Below the pieces are notes generated by a model. The model was given only the letters and a program-made list of their open reading frames with translations. It was not told the DNA's origin and ran no database searches. A stretch of DNA of 64,000 nucleotides from positions 98,743 to 162,742 of the forward strand of contig NZ_QMHN01000005.1 of assembly GCF_003313385.1 (NCBI RefSeq), read 5' to 3'. This document shows, piece by piece, positions 15,976 through 24,283 of the stretch. Every line of letters starts with the position of its first letter. Position 1 is the first letter of the stretch. The DNA is from Pedobacter chitinilyticus (GTDB taxonomy: Bacteria > Bacteroidota > Bacteroidia > Sphingobacteriales > Sphingobacteriaceae). Made by a program: the position numbers and the translations under genes.

Positions 15976-18900
15976 TTGAAAAACAAACTAGCCTATTTTG
16001 TTTTACTGGTAGGCCTTTGCATTGGCAAAACAGCGTTCTCACAGGTAAATAATGGCGGGTCTAGGGTGGACTCTGCAAAAAACACATTTAACCCAAAAGA
16101 AAAGCAATGGATGGGATTGCGCAATTATTCCAATCCATTTAATAAGCTTCCAGAGAACGTTAAGCGGGAAGTAACTTACGACGCTGCCAGCAACAGGTAT
16201 ATCATTTCTGAGCGTATTGGCGATAAGCTATATACCCCTCCTCAATATTTAACGGTTGAGCAATACCTCCGTTTGGTCAATAGTGAGATCAAACGTGAAA
16301 ATTGGCGCTTATTTTCCAATCAAGAAATAGACGACATTCGCAAAACGGGAATCATCCCCGAAGTAAAAATCAACAGTCGTGTATTCGAGAAAATCTTTGG
16401 CGGAACCACCATTGATATCCAGCCTAGTGGCGAAGCAGAGCTTACTTTTCTAGGACGTGTCAATAAAAACGAAAACCCACTTTTTAATGAACGACAAAGA
16501 GTACAAAGCAATTTTGATTTCACGCAACGGATCCAAATGGACGTTGTGGGTAACATTGGTACCAAAATGAAAATCAAAATGAACTACAATACCGAAGCAC
16601 AGTTCGATTTTGAAAACCAAATTAAATTGGACTATACTGGTGGCCCCGATGACATTATTAAAAAGATAGAAGCGGGTAACGTAAGCTTACCTTTAAATAC
16701 TTCCTTAATTACAGGAACACAGGCCTTGTTTGGTATCAAAACTCAACTACAGTTTGGTAAGTTGGCTTTAACGACTGTTTTCACCCAACAGAAATCGCAA
16801 TCAAAACAAATAGAAATTAGCAACGGTGCACAGCAGAGCGAATTTAGGGTAAGTGGTAGTGATTACGAAGCTAATAAGCACTACTTTTTGGCCCAATACT
16901 TTCGCGATCAATACAATAGGGCCTTAAAAACCGCACCAGTTGTACGAACAGGGATTAACATTACTAAGATCGAAGTTTGGGTAACCAACAAAACGGGAAA
17001 TACCACCGACTCAAGAGATGTAATTGGTTTCATGGACTTAGGTGAATATGCCCCATACAATCCTTCATTTACCCGGACTCGACCAACCGATAGTCTTCCT
17101 TCTGCTTTCTCTAACACCACCTTCCCAACACATTCAAATAATTTATTAGCCACGATACCAACCGACGCCAGGTTGTCGAGCAGCCCAAGTTTAAGCACTT
17201 TTTTTGCGGGTACGGGCGCTACAGATAACTATGCAAAAATTACCTATAGTAGAAAACTTACCGATAGAGAATTTACGCTACACCCACAGCTAGGATATAT
17301 CTCGTTAAATACCCAACTCAATACAGATGAGCTGCTGGCGGTGGCTTATCGCTACACCTACAACGGGGTAGAATATCAAGTGGGTGAGTTTGCAACCGAC
17401 GTGCCCTTTGATCAAGCGACGCCAAATGTGCTTTTTGCCAAGTTGCTTAAGAATGAAACAACCAAGCCTAACCTACCCATTTGGAATTTGATGATGAAAA
17501 ACATCTATAACATAGGTGGCTATCAAATCAGCAATCAAAACTTTAAGCTGGATCTTTTCAGATTAGATGAAACTTCTGGCGTGGAACGAGCGGTAATTAC
17601 CGAAGGGGCAAATACGACCAACAAAATATGGCTACAAGCTGTAGGCTTAGATCGACTAAATCCCCAAAAAGAAGCTAAACCAGATGGTGTTTTCGATTTC
17701 GAATCACAAAGCAATCCTTTTGCTTCTTCACAAAATAATTTAGGGACCACTAACAATCCAAATTTTGGAACAGGAAGTTCGGCAACCTCATTGTTGAACA
17801 CCATTAGTGGCTATGTAACGATTGATCCTCAAAATGGGCGAATCATTTTTCCAGTAATTGAACCTTTTGGTAAAGATTTAGCCAATCAATTTCTTAGCAC
17901 TGAACAAAACTTAAGAGATAAATATACTTTCCCTCAATTGTATAGCGCCACCAAAGTGGATGCGCAGCAATTGTCTCCAGATAAAGATCGATACCTTATT
18001 AAAGGACATTATCAATCTGAGATTTCTTCGGAATTTAGCTTAAACGCCATTAACGTTCCTGAAGGGTCTGTAAAAGTATTTATGGGCAGCATTCCTTTAA
18101 TTGAGGGCAATGACTACACCGTGGATTACATGAGCGGTAGGGTGAAAATCTTAAATACCGCGCTATTAAGCTCTGGTCAATCCATCCGTATCTCCACAGA
18201 AAATAATGAATTGTTTGGATTACAACAACGTTCATTGTTTGGGGTAAGGGGCGATTACCGTGTAAATAACAAGTTGAATATCGGGGGTACTTTTATGAAC
18301 CTTACCGAGCGACCGATTACGCCAAAGGTTAATTTTGGAGAAGAACCTATCTCTAACTCTATTTGGGGAATGGATGTGAACTATACTTCATCTTCAAGGT
18401 TTTTAACCAAGATGATTGATAAGTTGCCATTAATTTCTACCAAAGAAAAATCTAATATTTCGTTTTACGGAGAGTTTGCACAGCTTATTCCAGGGCATCC
18501 ATCTGCGCTGAACATGGGCGGCAGCAAAGGGGGTACCAGTTTCATCGATGATTTTGAAGCCTCGCGTTCGGTCATCGATTTAAAAAGCGCCATTGCTTGG
18601 CAAATTTCAGGAACCCCACAAATGTTCCCAGAAGGAGCGCCTGGCTTGCCTCCAAGCTTAGAGTACGGTTACAATCGTGCCAAGTTAGCGTTCTACAACA
18701 TCGATCCAGTTTTTTATAACAGAGGTGGTGCAGGTCAAATTCCTGATAACATCAAAAACAATAAAAACGAACTTTCTAATCACTATGTGAGAGAAGTATT
18801 GGAAACCGAAGTTTTTCCTTTCAAACAGATCAGTACAGGCCAGCCTATCACGCTACAAACCTTGGATTTGGCATACTACCCAATGCTAAGGGGACCATAC

Positions 18901-21900
18901 AACTTTGCACCTAACGGTTTCAACCCTAATGGTACACTACAAAATCCTAGAAACAGATGGGGCGGGATCATGAGAAGGGTAGATGTGAATGATTTTGAAG
19001 CCCAAAACATTGAGTTTATTGAACTTTGGGTGATGGATCCTTTCATGTATAAGCCAGGTTCACAAGGTGGAGATTTGTATTTCAACTTAGGTAACATCTC
19101 TGAAGATATTTTAAGAGACGGTCGTAAATCATTAGAAAATGGTTTGCCTGCGGATGACGATCCAAGTAAGTACGACGAAACCATTTGGGGACGTGTAGCC
19201 AAACTACAACCTGTAGTGCAGGTGTTTGATAACGATCCAAATGTGAGACGAGCACAGGATGTTGGTTTGGATGGACTATCCAACACCAATGAAAGAGCAA
19301 AATTTGCTGCCCAAATCCAACAAATTAAAGCACAGCTAAATCCCGATGCTGCACAAGCTTTTGATAATGACCCTTCTTCTGATGACTACGCTTACTTTAG
19401 AGGTGGTTTGTTAGACCAAGCAAATGCAGGCATTTTAAAACGATACATGAATTTCAACGGTTTGGAAGGTAATTCCAAAACTTCTCAACAATCACAACAG
19501 GAGTTAGGACTGGAAAATTCGGCTTCTACCTATTTGCCAGATGGGGAGGATGTCAACCGTGATAACAACATGACCCAGTCTGACGAATACTATCAATATA
19601 AGATATCTATGCGTCCTGGAGATTTGCAAGTAGGGCAAGGCTTTGTAACCGATAAAGTAACTTCTTCGGTTAAATTGGCTAACGGCCAAACCCAAAATGC
19701 CACTTGGTATCAAATCCGTATTCCTTTAGCACAGTACGATTCGAAATCGGCGAACATCCAAGATTTCAAATCTATTCGTTTTGTAAGGATGTTCATGACC
19801 AACTTTGCGGATACTGCAGTATTGAGGTTTGCAAAAATTCAATTTGTAAGAGGGGAGTGGAGACAATACAATGCTAAAAACGAAAGCGGTAAAGTCATTG
19901 CAGATCCAGGCTTGGGTACAAATCCATCTCCAGATAATTCTATCTTAGAACTGGGAACAGTAAACATCGAAGAGAACGGTCGTAGAACCCCTATTCCTTA
20001 TGTGGTTCCGCCTGGTATTGAAAGAGAAAGAGACTTTAGTAACTACAGAGGCGATACCCGTCAAAATGAGCAATCCCTTTCGATGATTGTGAAGGATTTA
20101 CGTGATGGCTACGGTAGGGCAGCGTTTAAAACAGCCATTAACGACTTTAGGTCATACAAAAAACTGGAGATGTACATTCACTTGGAAGGTGATGGTATCA
20201 ATAGTTTGCAGGATAATGACTTGAGCGCATTCTTGAGAATAGGAACAGATAATAGCGATAACTATTACGAATATAATAAGCCATTAAGAGTAACTCAACC
20301 AGGAACAACCGATGCCTATGCCATTTGGCCAGAAGAAAATAAAATGGTGATTGAATTGGAGCTTTTCCAAAAGGCAAAAATTGCCCGTAACAATGCCCGT
20401 TTAGGTAATGCACCATGGCCAATCAACATTCCATTTAGGTATACCGATGGAAAGAATACCATTATTGTAAAAGGGCAACCTGATATGAGTAAAGTTCGCG
20501 TGTACATGCTGGGCTTAAAAAATCCTTGGCGCAGCGGACCAGATGCTTCTCCTAATGATGATGGTTTATCTAAATACGCACAGGCATGGTTTAATGAATT
20601 AAGACTAACCGAGTTTGACGAGCGTGGAGGTTGGGCAGCTACCGCAAGAATGAGTGCCAAGCTTGCCGATTTTGCGGATGTGAACATTTCAGGAACTAAA
20701 TCAACCGTAGGCTTTGGTTCCATTGATAGTAAAGTGAGCCAACGTAGCAGATCAGACAACATGGCTTTCGATATCTCGTCGAACATGGAGTTGGGTAAAT
20801 TCCTGCCACAAAAAAGCGGGGTGAAGATCCCAATGTTTGTGAGCTACTCTAAACAAGTTGCAACGCCTCAATTCGATCCGCGTACCCCAGATATCGAGCT
20901 TTCAAAAGCTTTGGACAATTCTAATAAGGCCCAAAGAGATTCGATCTTAAATTTTGCGCAAGACTACACCACCAGAAGTAGTTTGGCTTTCACCAACGTG
21001 CGTAAAGAACGTGTAAAAGAAGATGCGAAGGTGAGGCTGTGGGATATCGAGAACTTTAACGTTTCCTATGCGCAAACAAAAATGTCGCATCGCGATTTTA
21101 TCAATGAAACCACTATTCAAAATACTTATAAAGCATCATTAGCTTATAACTATAGCTATAACTCCAAAAGCTATCAGCCATTTGACAAGTTGATTAAATC
21201 CAATACCTTAAAGTTGTTGAAGGATTTTAACTTCTCATTGCTGCCAAACTCGATCAATTTTAGGATAGATTTCGATCGCTTCTATTCAGAAAATACGTTG
21301 CGGAATAATGATCCTAACAACTCCATTCCAATCAACACCACGTTTAATAAAAATTTCTTGGTAACCAGGGTGTATGGCATTGCATGGGATCTGACGAAAT
21401 CGTTAAGTCTGGATTTTGATGCGACCAATTATTCGATCATTGATGAACCAGAAGGCCGTATTGAAGGATATAAGAGAGAATTGCTATGGAACAATATTAA
21501 AGGATTAGGTCGTACCACCGATTACAACCATAGCCTTAACGTGAGATATAATTGGCCAATTGCGAAAATTCCAGGTTTAGATTGGATCAGTTTAGCCACT
21601 ACTTATGGTACCACATTTACTTGGCAAACGGAGGCTTTGTCTACCTTGAATGATCCGACCATCAATTTAGGGAATACGATTCAAAACTCACGCACGATAC
21701 AGGTAAATCCTACCTTGAACATGATTTCTCTATACAATAAATTTGGCTTTATCAGACGTAGTCTAAACAATAGAGATACCACCTTCAAAATGTCGAATGT
21801 GGCGGTAGGTTTGTTAACCAGTATCAAAAACATTAACGTAGCTTACACCAAAACCCAAGGGATATTTTTGCCAGGCTATTTGCCAAAAACCAGATTTTTC

Positions 21901-23145
21901 GGGATTGACGATGTGACTGGAGCACCAGGCTTAGGTTTTGTGTTTGGTAGCCAAAGAGACATTAGGCTAATGGCGGTTAATAGTGGCTGGATCACTACAG
22001 ATGAAACCCAAATGCAGTTGTATGTAAACACGCTTCGTGAAGATTTCCAATTGACCAGTACCATTGAGCCTATTCGCGATTTGAAGATTACCTTACTAGC
22101 CAGTAAAAACAGAACTTTAAACTATTCAACCAACTTTAAGTACGATATCAATAACGGAGCATTTGCGAATCAAAGTCCAAATACTACGGGCGATTATAGC
22201 ATCTCTACCATCTCGATAGGAACAGCATTTAAAGATAAAAGTGGCGCCACCCTATCAAGTGTGTTTAATGATTTCATGAACAACAGATCAGTGATCTCTC
22301 GTCGTTTAGGAGCGCTGAATCCAAATTCTATTGGTGTAACAAATGGTTACGCAAATGGTTACGATAAACGTTCGCAAGACGTAGTGGTGTTAGCTTTCCT
22401 TGCTGCTTATACAGGTAAAGACCCTAACTCATCAAGCCTAAACAGTTTGCCAAAAATACCTTTGCCAAACTGGAGATTAACTTACTCAGGACTGACCAAG
22501 TATCCTTTCATTGCGGATCGTTTCTCTGAATTAAGCTTGAGACACGGCTATCGTTCTACTTACAGCATCAACGGCTTTAATAGCTTATTGAAGTACGAAG
22601 AGTCAAACGGAGCGGTAAGCAGTACAGATGTAAACGGGAACTTCTTGCCTTTCTACCAATTTGCACAAGTAACCATTTCGGAGCAGTTTGCACCATTGAT
22701 CGGTTTTGATACCCGTTTGAAAAACAACATGACCCTTAATTTTGAGATCAATAAAACCAGGTTATTAGGTTTAAGTTTAGCAAATAGTCAGTTGGCCCAC
22801 CTTTCTGAAAATAACATTGTTTTCGGGCTAGGTTACCGAACCACTAAATTTAGGTTCCCATTTGGTTTGTTTAAGCAAATGAAAATGGACAACAACATGG
22901 ACTTTAAGCTAGACGTGTCGGTAAGGGATAATAAAACGGTGATCTACCGTGCAGATATCACCGAGGCAGAGGTGTCATCGGGGGCTAAGAACATCACTTT
23001 ACGCCCAAGTGTAGATTATGTGTTGAATCAACGTTTCAATGTAAGGGTATTCTATGATTCAAATATCACTAAACCATACACCTCACAATCGTTCAATACC
23101 TCATTTAGTAACTTCGGATTTAGCCTCAGGGTAACCTTAAATTAG
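15976..23145 (+). CDS. sprA: SprA, outer-membrane translocon of the type IX secretion system
   Basis: A very large outer-membrane protein (2389 residues, the usual SprA/Sov size) forming the 36-strand beta-barrel channel of the Bacteroidota type IX secretion system, which releases cargo with special C-terminal domains. A signal peptide (MKNKLAYFVLLVGLCIGKTAFS) starts at a TTG, the only start that keeps it. Repeated aromatic/Asn-rich beta strands run to the C-terminus (FNTSFSNFGFSLRVTLN), a barrel-closing strand. Recognisable family segments include SFIDDFEASRSVIDLKSAIAW. The NHL-repeat protein at 56738-59005 carries a C-terminal domain of the kind this system exports. It lies between ruvA and gcvH. 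Confidence 0.93.
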   Translation: MKNKLAYFVLLVGLCIGKTAFSQVNNGGSRVDSAKNTFNPKEKQWMGLRNYSNPFNKLPENVKREVTYDAASNRYIISERIGDKLYTPPQYLTVEQYLRLVNSEIKRENWRLFSNQEIDDIRKTGIIPEVKINSRVFEKIFGGTTIDIQPSGEAELTFLGRVNKNENPLFNERQRVQSNFDFTQRIQMDVVGNIGTKMKIKMNYNTEAQFDFENQIKLDYTGGPDDIIKKIEAGNVSLPLNTSLITGTQALFGIKTQLQFGKLALTTVFTQQKSQSKQIEISNGAQQSEFRVSGSDYEANKHYFLAQYFRDQYNRALKTAPVVRTGINITKIEVWVTNKTGNTTDSRDVIGFMDLGEYAPYNPSFTRTRPTDSLPSAFSNTTFPTHSNNLLATIPTDARLSSSPSLSTFFAGTGATDNYAKITYSRKLTDREFTLHPQLGYISLNTQLNTDELLAVAYRYTYNGVEYQVGEFATDVPFDQATPNVLFAKLLKNETTKPNLPIWNLMMKNIYNIGGYQISNQNFKLDLFRLDETSGVERAVITEGANTTNKIWLQAVGLDRLNPQKEAKPDGVFDFESQSNPFASSQNNLGTTNNPNFGTGSSATSLLNTISGYVTIDPQNGRIIFPVIEPFGKDLANQFLSTEQNLRDKYTFPQLYSATKVDAQQLSPDKDRYLIKGHYQSEISSEFSLNAINVPEGSVKVFMGSIPLIEGNDYTVDYMSGRVKILNTALLSSGQSIRISTENNELFGLQQRSLFGVRGDYRVNNKLNIGGTFMNLTERPITPKVNFGEEPISNSIWGMDVNYTSSSRFLTKMIDKLPLISTKEKSNISFYGEFAQLIPGHPSALNMGGSKGGTSFIDDFEASRSVIDLKSAIAWQISGTPQMFPEGAPGLPPSLEYGYNRAKLAFYNIDPVFYNRGGAGQIPDNIKNNKNELSNHYVREVLETEVFPFKQISTGQPITLQTLDLAYYPMLRGPYNFAPNGFNPNGTLQNPRNRWGGIMRRVDVNDFEAQNIEFIELWVMDPFMYKPGSQGGDLYFNLGNISEDILRDGRKSLENGLPADDDPSKYDETIWGRVAKLQPVVQVFDNDPNVRRAQDVGLDGLSNTNERAKFAAQIQQIKAQLNPDAAQAFDNDPSSDDYAYFRGGLLDQANAGILKRYMNFNGLEGNSKTSQQSQQELGLENSASTYLPDGEDVNRDNNMTQSDEYYQYKISMRPGDLQVGQGFVTDKVTSSVKLANGQTQNATWYQIRIPLAQYDSKSANIQDFKSIRFVRMFMTNFADTAVLRFAKIQFVRGEWRQYNAKNESGKVIADPGLGTNPSPDNSILELGTVNIEENGRRTPIPYVVPPGIERERDFSNYRGDTRQNEQSLSMIVKDLRDGYGRAAFKTAINDFRSYKKLEMYIHLEGDGINSLQDNDLSAFLRIGTDNSDNYYEYNKPLRVTQPGTTDAYAIWPEENKMVIELELFQKAKIARNNARLGNAPWPINIPFRYTDGKNTIIVKGQPDMSKVRVYMLGLKNPWRSGPDASPNDDGLSKYAQAWFNELRLTEFDERGGWAATARMSAKLADFADVNISGTKSTVGFGSIDSKVSQRSRSDNMAFDISSNMELGKFLPQKSGVKIPMFVSYSKQVATPQFDPRTPDIELSKALDNSNKAQRDSILNFAQDYTTRSSLAFTNVRKERVKEDAKVRLWDIENFNVSYAQTKMSHRDFINETTIQNTYKASLAYNYSYNSKSYQPFDKLIKSNTLKLLKDFNFSLLPNSINFRIDFDRFYSENTLRNNDPNNSIPINTTFNKNFLVTRVYGIAWDLTKSLSLDFDATNYSIIDEPEGRIEGYKRELLWNNIKGLGRTTDYNHSLNVRYNWPIAKIPGLDWISLATTYGTTFTWQTEALSTLNDPTINLGNTIQNSRTIQVNPTLNMISLYNKFGFIRRSLNNRDTTFKMSNVAVGLLTSIKNINVAYTKTQGIFLPGYLPKTRFFGIDDVTGAPGLGFVFGSQRDIRLMAVNSGWITTDETQMQLYVNTLREDFQLTSTIEPIRDLKITLLASKNRTLNYSTNFKYDINNGAFANQSPNTTGDYSISTISIGTAFKDKSGATLSSVFNDFMNNRSVISRRLGALNPNSIGVTNGYANGYDKRSQDVVVLAFLAAYTGKDPNSSSLNSLPKIPLPNWRLTYSGLTKYPFIADRFSELSLRHGYRSTYSINGFNSLLKYEESNGAVSSTDVNGNFLPFYQFAQVTISEQFAPLIGFDTRLKNNMTLNFEINKTRLLGLSLANSQLAHLSENNIVFGLGYRTTKFRFPFGLFKQMKMDNNMDFKLDVSVRDNKTVIYRADITEAEVSSGAKNITLRPSVDYVLNQRFNVRVFYDSNITKPYTSQSFNTSFSNFGFSLRVTLN

Positions 23146-23170
23146 TAGATTAGCAATAGCATAATTTCAT

Positions 23171-23178
23171 TACCTTTG
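23171..23178 (+). promoter_or_regulatory. Candidate -7 box of gcvH
   Basis: TACCTTTG fits TAnnTTTG and lies 46 bases before the gcvH ATG, in the short gap after sprA. TTAG 17-18 bases upstream is a weak -33 candidate. Confidence 0.5.
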
Positions 23179-23224
23179 CGAGGTACAGATATTAATCGAA
23201 AACAAACTTAATAAAAACATAAAA

Positions 23225-23605
23225 ATGAACTTTCCATCAGAACTAAAGTACACTAAAGATCACGAATGGGTATCAGTGTCAGGAAACGAAGCTACTATTG
23301 GCATCACAGATTTTGCTCAACGTGAGCTAGGTGACATCGTTTACATCGATATCAATACGATCGGCTCTGAAGTAGCTAAAGAAGAAGTATTTGGTACCGT
23401 AGAAGCAGTTAAAACCGTTTCTGATCTTTTCATGCCTGTTACCGGAACTGTAAGTGAATTTAACGCAGCATTAAACGACAACCCAGAGTTGGTAAACGCT
23501 GATCCTTATGGAGAAGGTTGGATGGTGAAAGTTACTTTGGCTGATGCAAGCGAAGTAGACGGATTGTTAAGTGCTGATGATTACAAAGCATTAATAGGCG
23601 CATAA
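23225..23605 (+). CDS. gcvH: Glycine cleavage system H protein
   Basis: The lipoyl carrier of the glycine cleavage complex, shuttling the aminomethyl group between the P, T and L proteins. The 126-residue length is normal. Lipoyl-Lys63 lies in [13 protein letters not shown], and the N-terminal [10 protein letters not shown] and C-terminal [11 protein letters not shown] are family hallmarks. The other gcv genes are not in the window. vanZ begins two bases after its stop, so the two share a transcript. Confidence 0.96.
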   Translation: MNFPSELKYTKDHEWVSVSGNEATIGITDFAQRELGDIVYIDINTIGSEVAKEEVFGTVEAVKTVSDLFMPVTGTVSEFNAALNDNPELVNADPYGEGWMVKVTLADASEVDGLLSADDYKALIGA

Positions 23606-23606
23606 T

Positions 23607-24011
23607 ATGGCCAAATTCAAAGCACTAAAGTATCAACGTTGGGCCATACTTTGGACCATCATTACTTTAGTGCTTTGTAACATTGATCTTTCCAGTAATG
23701 GAGGACCTGGCTTTTTCTTTACAGGTTTCGATAAATTAGCACACTTGAGCTTTTTCTATGTGCTTACCATCCTACTTTTTTACGGAAAGATAAGATATCA
23801 ACATAACTACAGTTTTCGCTCGCTAACCATCTTTAAAATTATCTTAATTTCAGCACTCATTGGCGGAGGAATAGAATTGCTTCAATGGAAAGTATTTACC
23901 TATCGCTCTGCGGAGTGGTGGGACTTTACCTGCGACATGATCGGCTGCCTAATGGGCGTATTTAGTTACGTGCTTTTACACTTGTCAAACTACAATGAAA
24001 AAAAGGTTTAA
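23607..24011 (+). CDS. VanZ-family membrane protein
   Basis: A 134-residue inner-membrane protein with about four hydrophobic segments (residues 10-24, 45-60, 75-92, 112-128). It has the VanZ pattern: an Asn/Asp before the second helix (FDKLAHLSFF) and GGGIELLQ after the third. VanZ proteins are linked to low-level teicoplanin resistance in enterococci, but in Bacteroidota the function is unknown. It begins two bases after gcvH, and its last codons overlap the start of a small lipoprotein frame by 17 bases. Confidence 0.85.
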   Translation: MAKFKALKYQRWAILWTIITLVLCNIDLSSNGGPGFFFTGFDKLAHLSFFYVLTILLFYGKIRYQHNYSFRSLTIFKIILISALIGGGIELLQWKVFTYRSAEWWDFTCDMIGCLMGVFSYVLLHLSNYNEKKV

Positions 24012-24117
24012 TCTGATTTTGATTTTTTTTCTGTTTTTAGTGCTTCAATCATGTAGCATCTTTAAACCTAGTTGCAAGTGCCCAAAAATCCCTCATTCGC
24101 GCCATAGAAGCCTATAA
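23995..24117 (+). CDS. Small lipoprotein, 40 residues, possibly frameshifted
   Basis: An ATG at 23995 inside the end of vanZ opens a 40-residue frame whose start, MKKRFNLILIFFLFLVLQSC, is a clean lipoprotein signal with the lipobox LQSC. It continues SIFKPSCKCPK and then quickly runs to a stop at 24115-24117. Removing one A from the AAAAA run at about 24092-24096 would let the frame continue to a stop at 24185-24187, adding SLIRAIEAYKQSLVYCSSGL and FRVCNDKVSCI, which looks like plausible protein. The gene may therefore be about 63 residues with a homopolymer indel or sequencing error. The function is unknown. Confidence 0.5.
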   Translation: MKKRFNLILIFFLFLVLQSCSIFKPSCKCPKIPHSRHRSL

Positions 24118-24283
24118 ACAAAGCTTGGTCTATTGCAGCTCAGGCCTCAATTTCCGTGTTTGTAACGATAAAGTTAGTTGTATTTAAAATGTTACTGCGC
24201 TTTTAACATTTCTTAACAAACCTTTGGGGCTTTGAGAAGTCTGATTAGGTAATTTCAATAAAATAATTTTTTAGAACATACAA

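Noticed and set aside
23146-23224. Glycine riboswitch before gcvH
   Set aside because: The gap is only 79 bases and lacks the aptamer's conserved core; only a promoter-like box is present.
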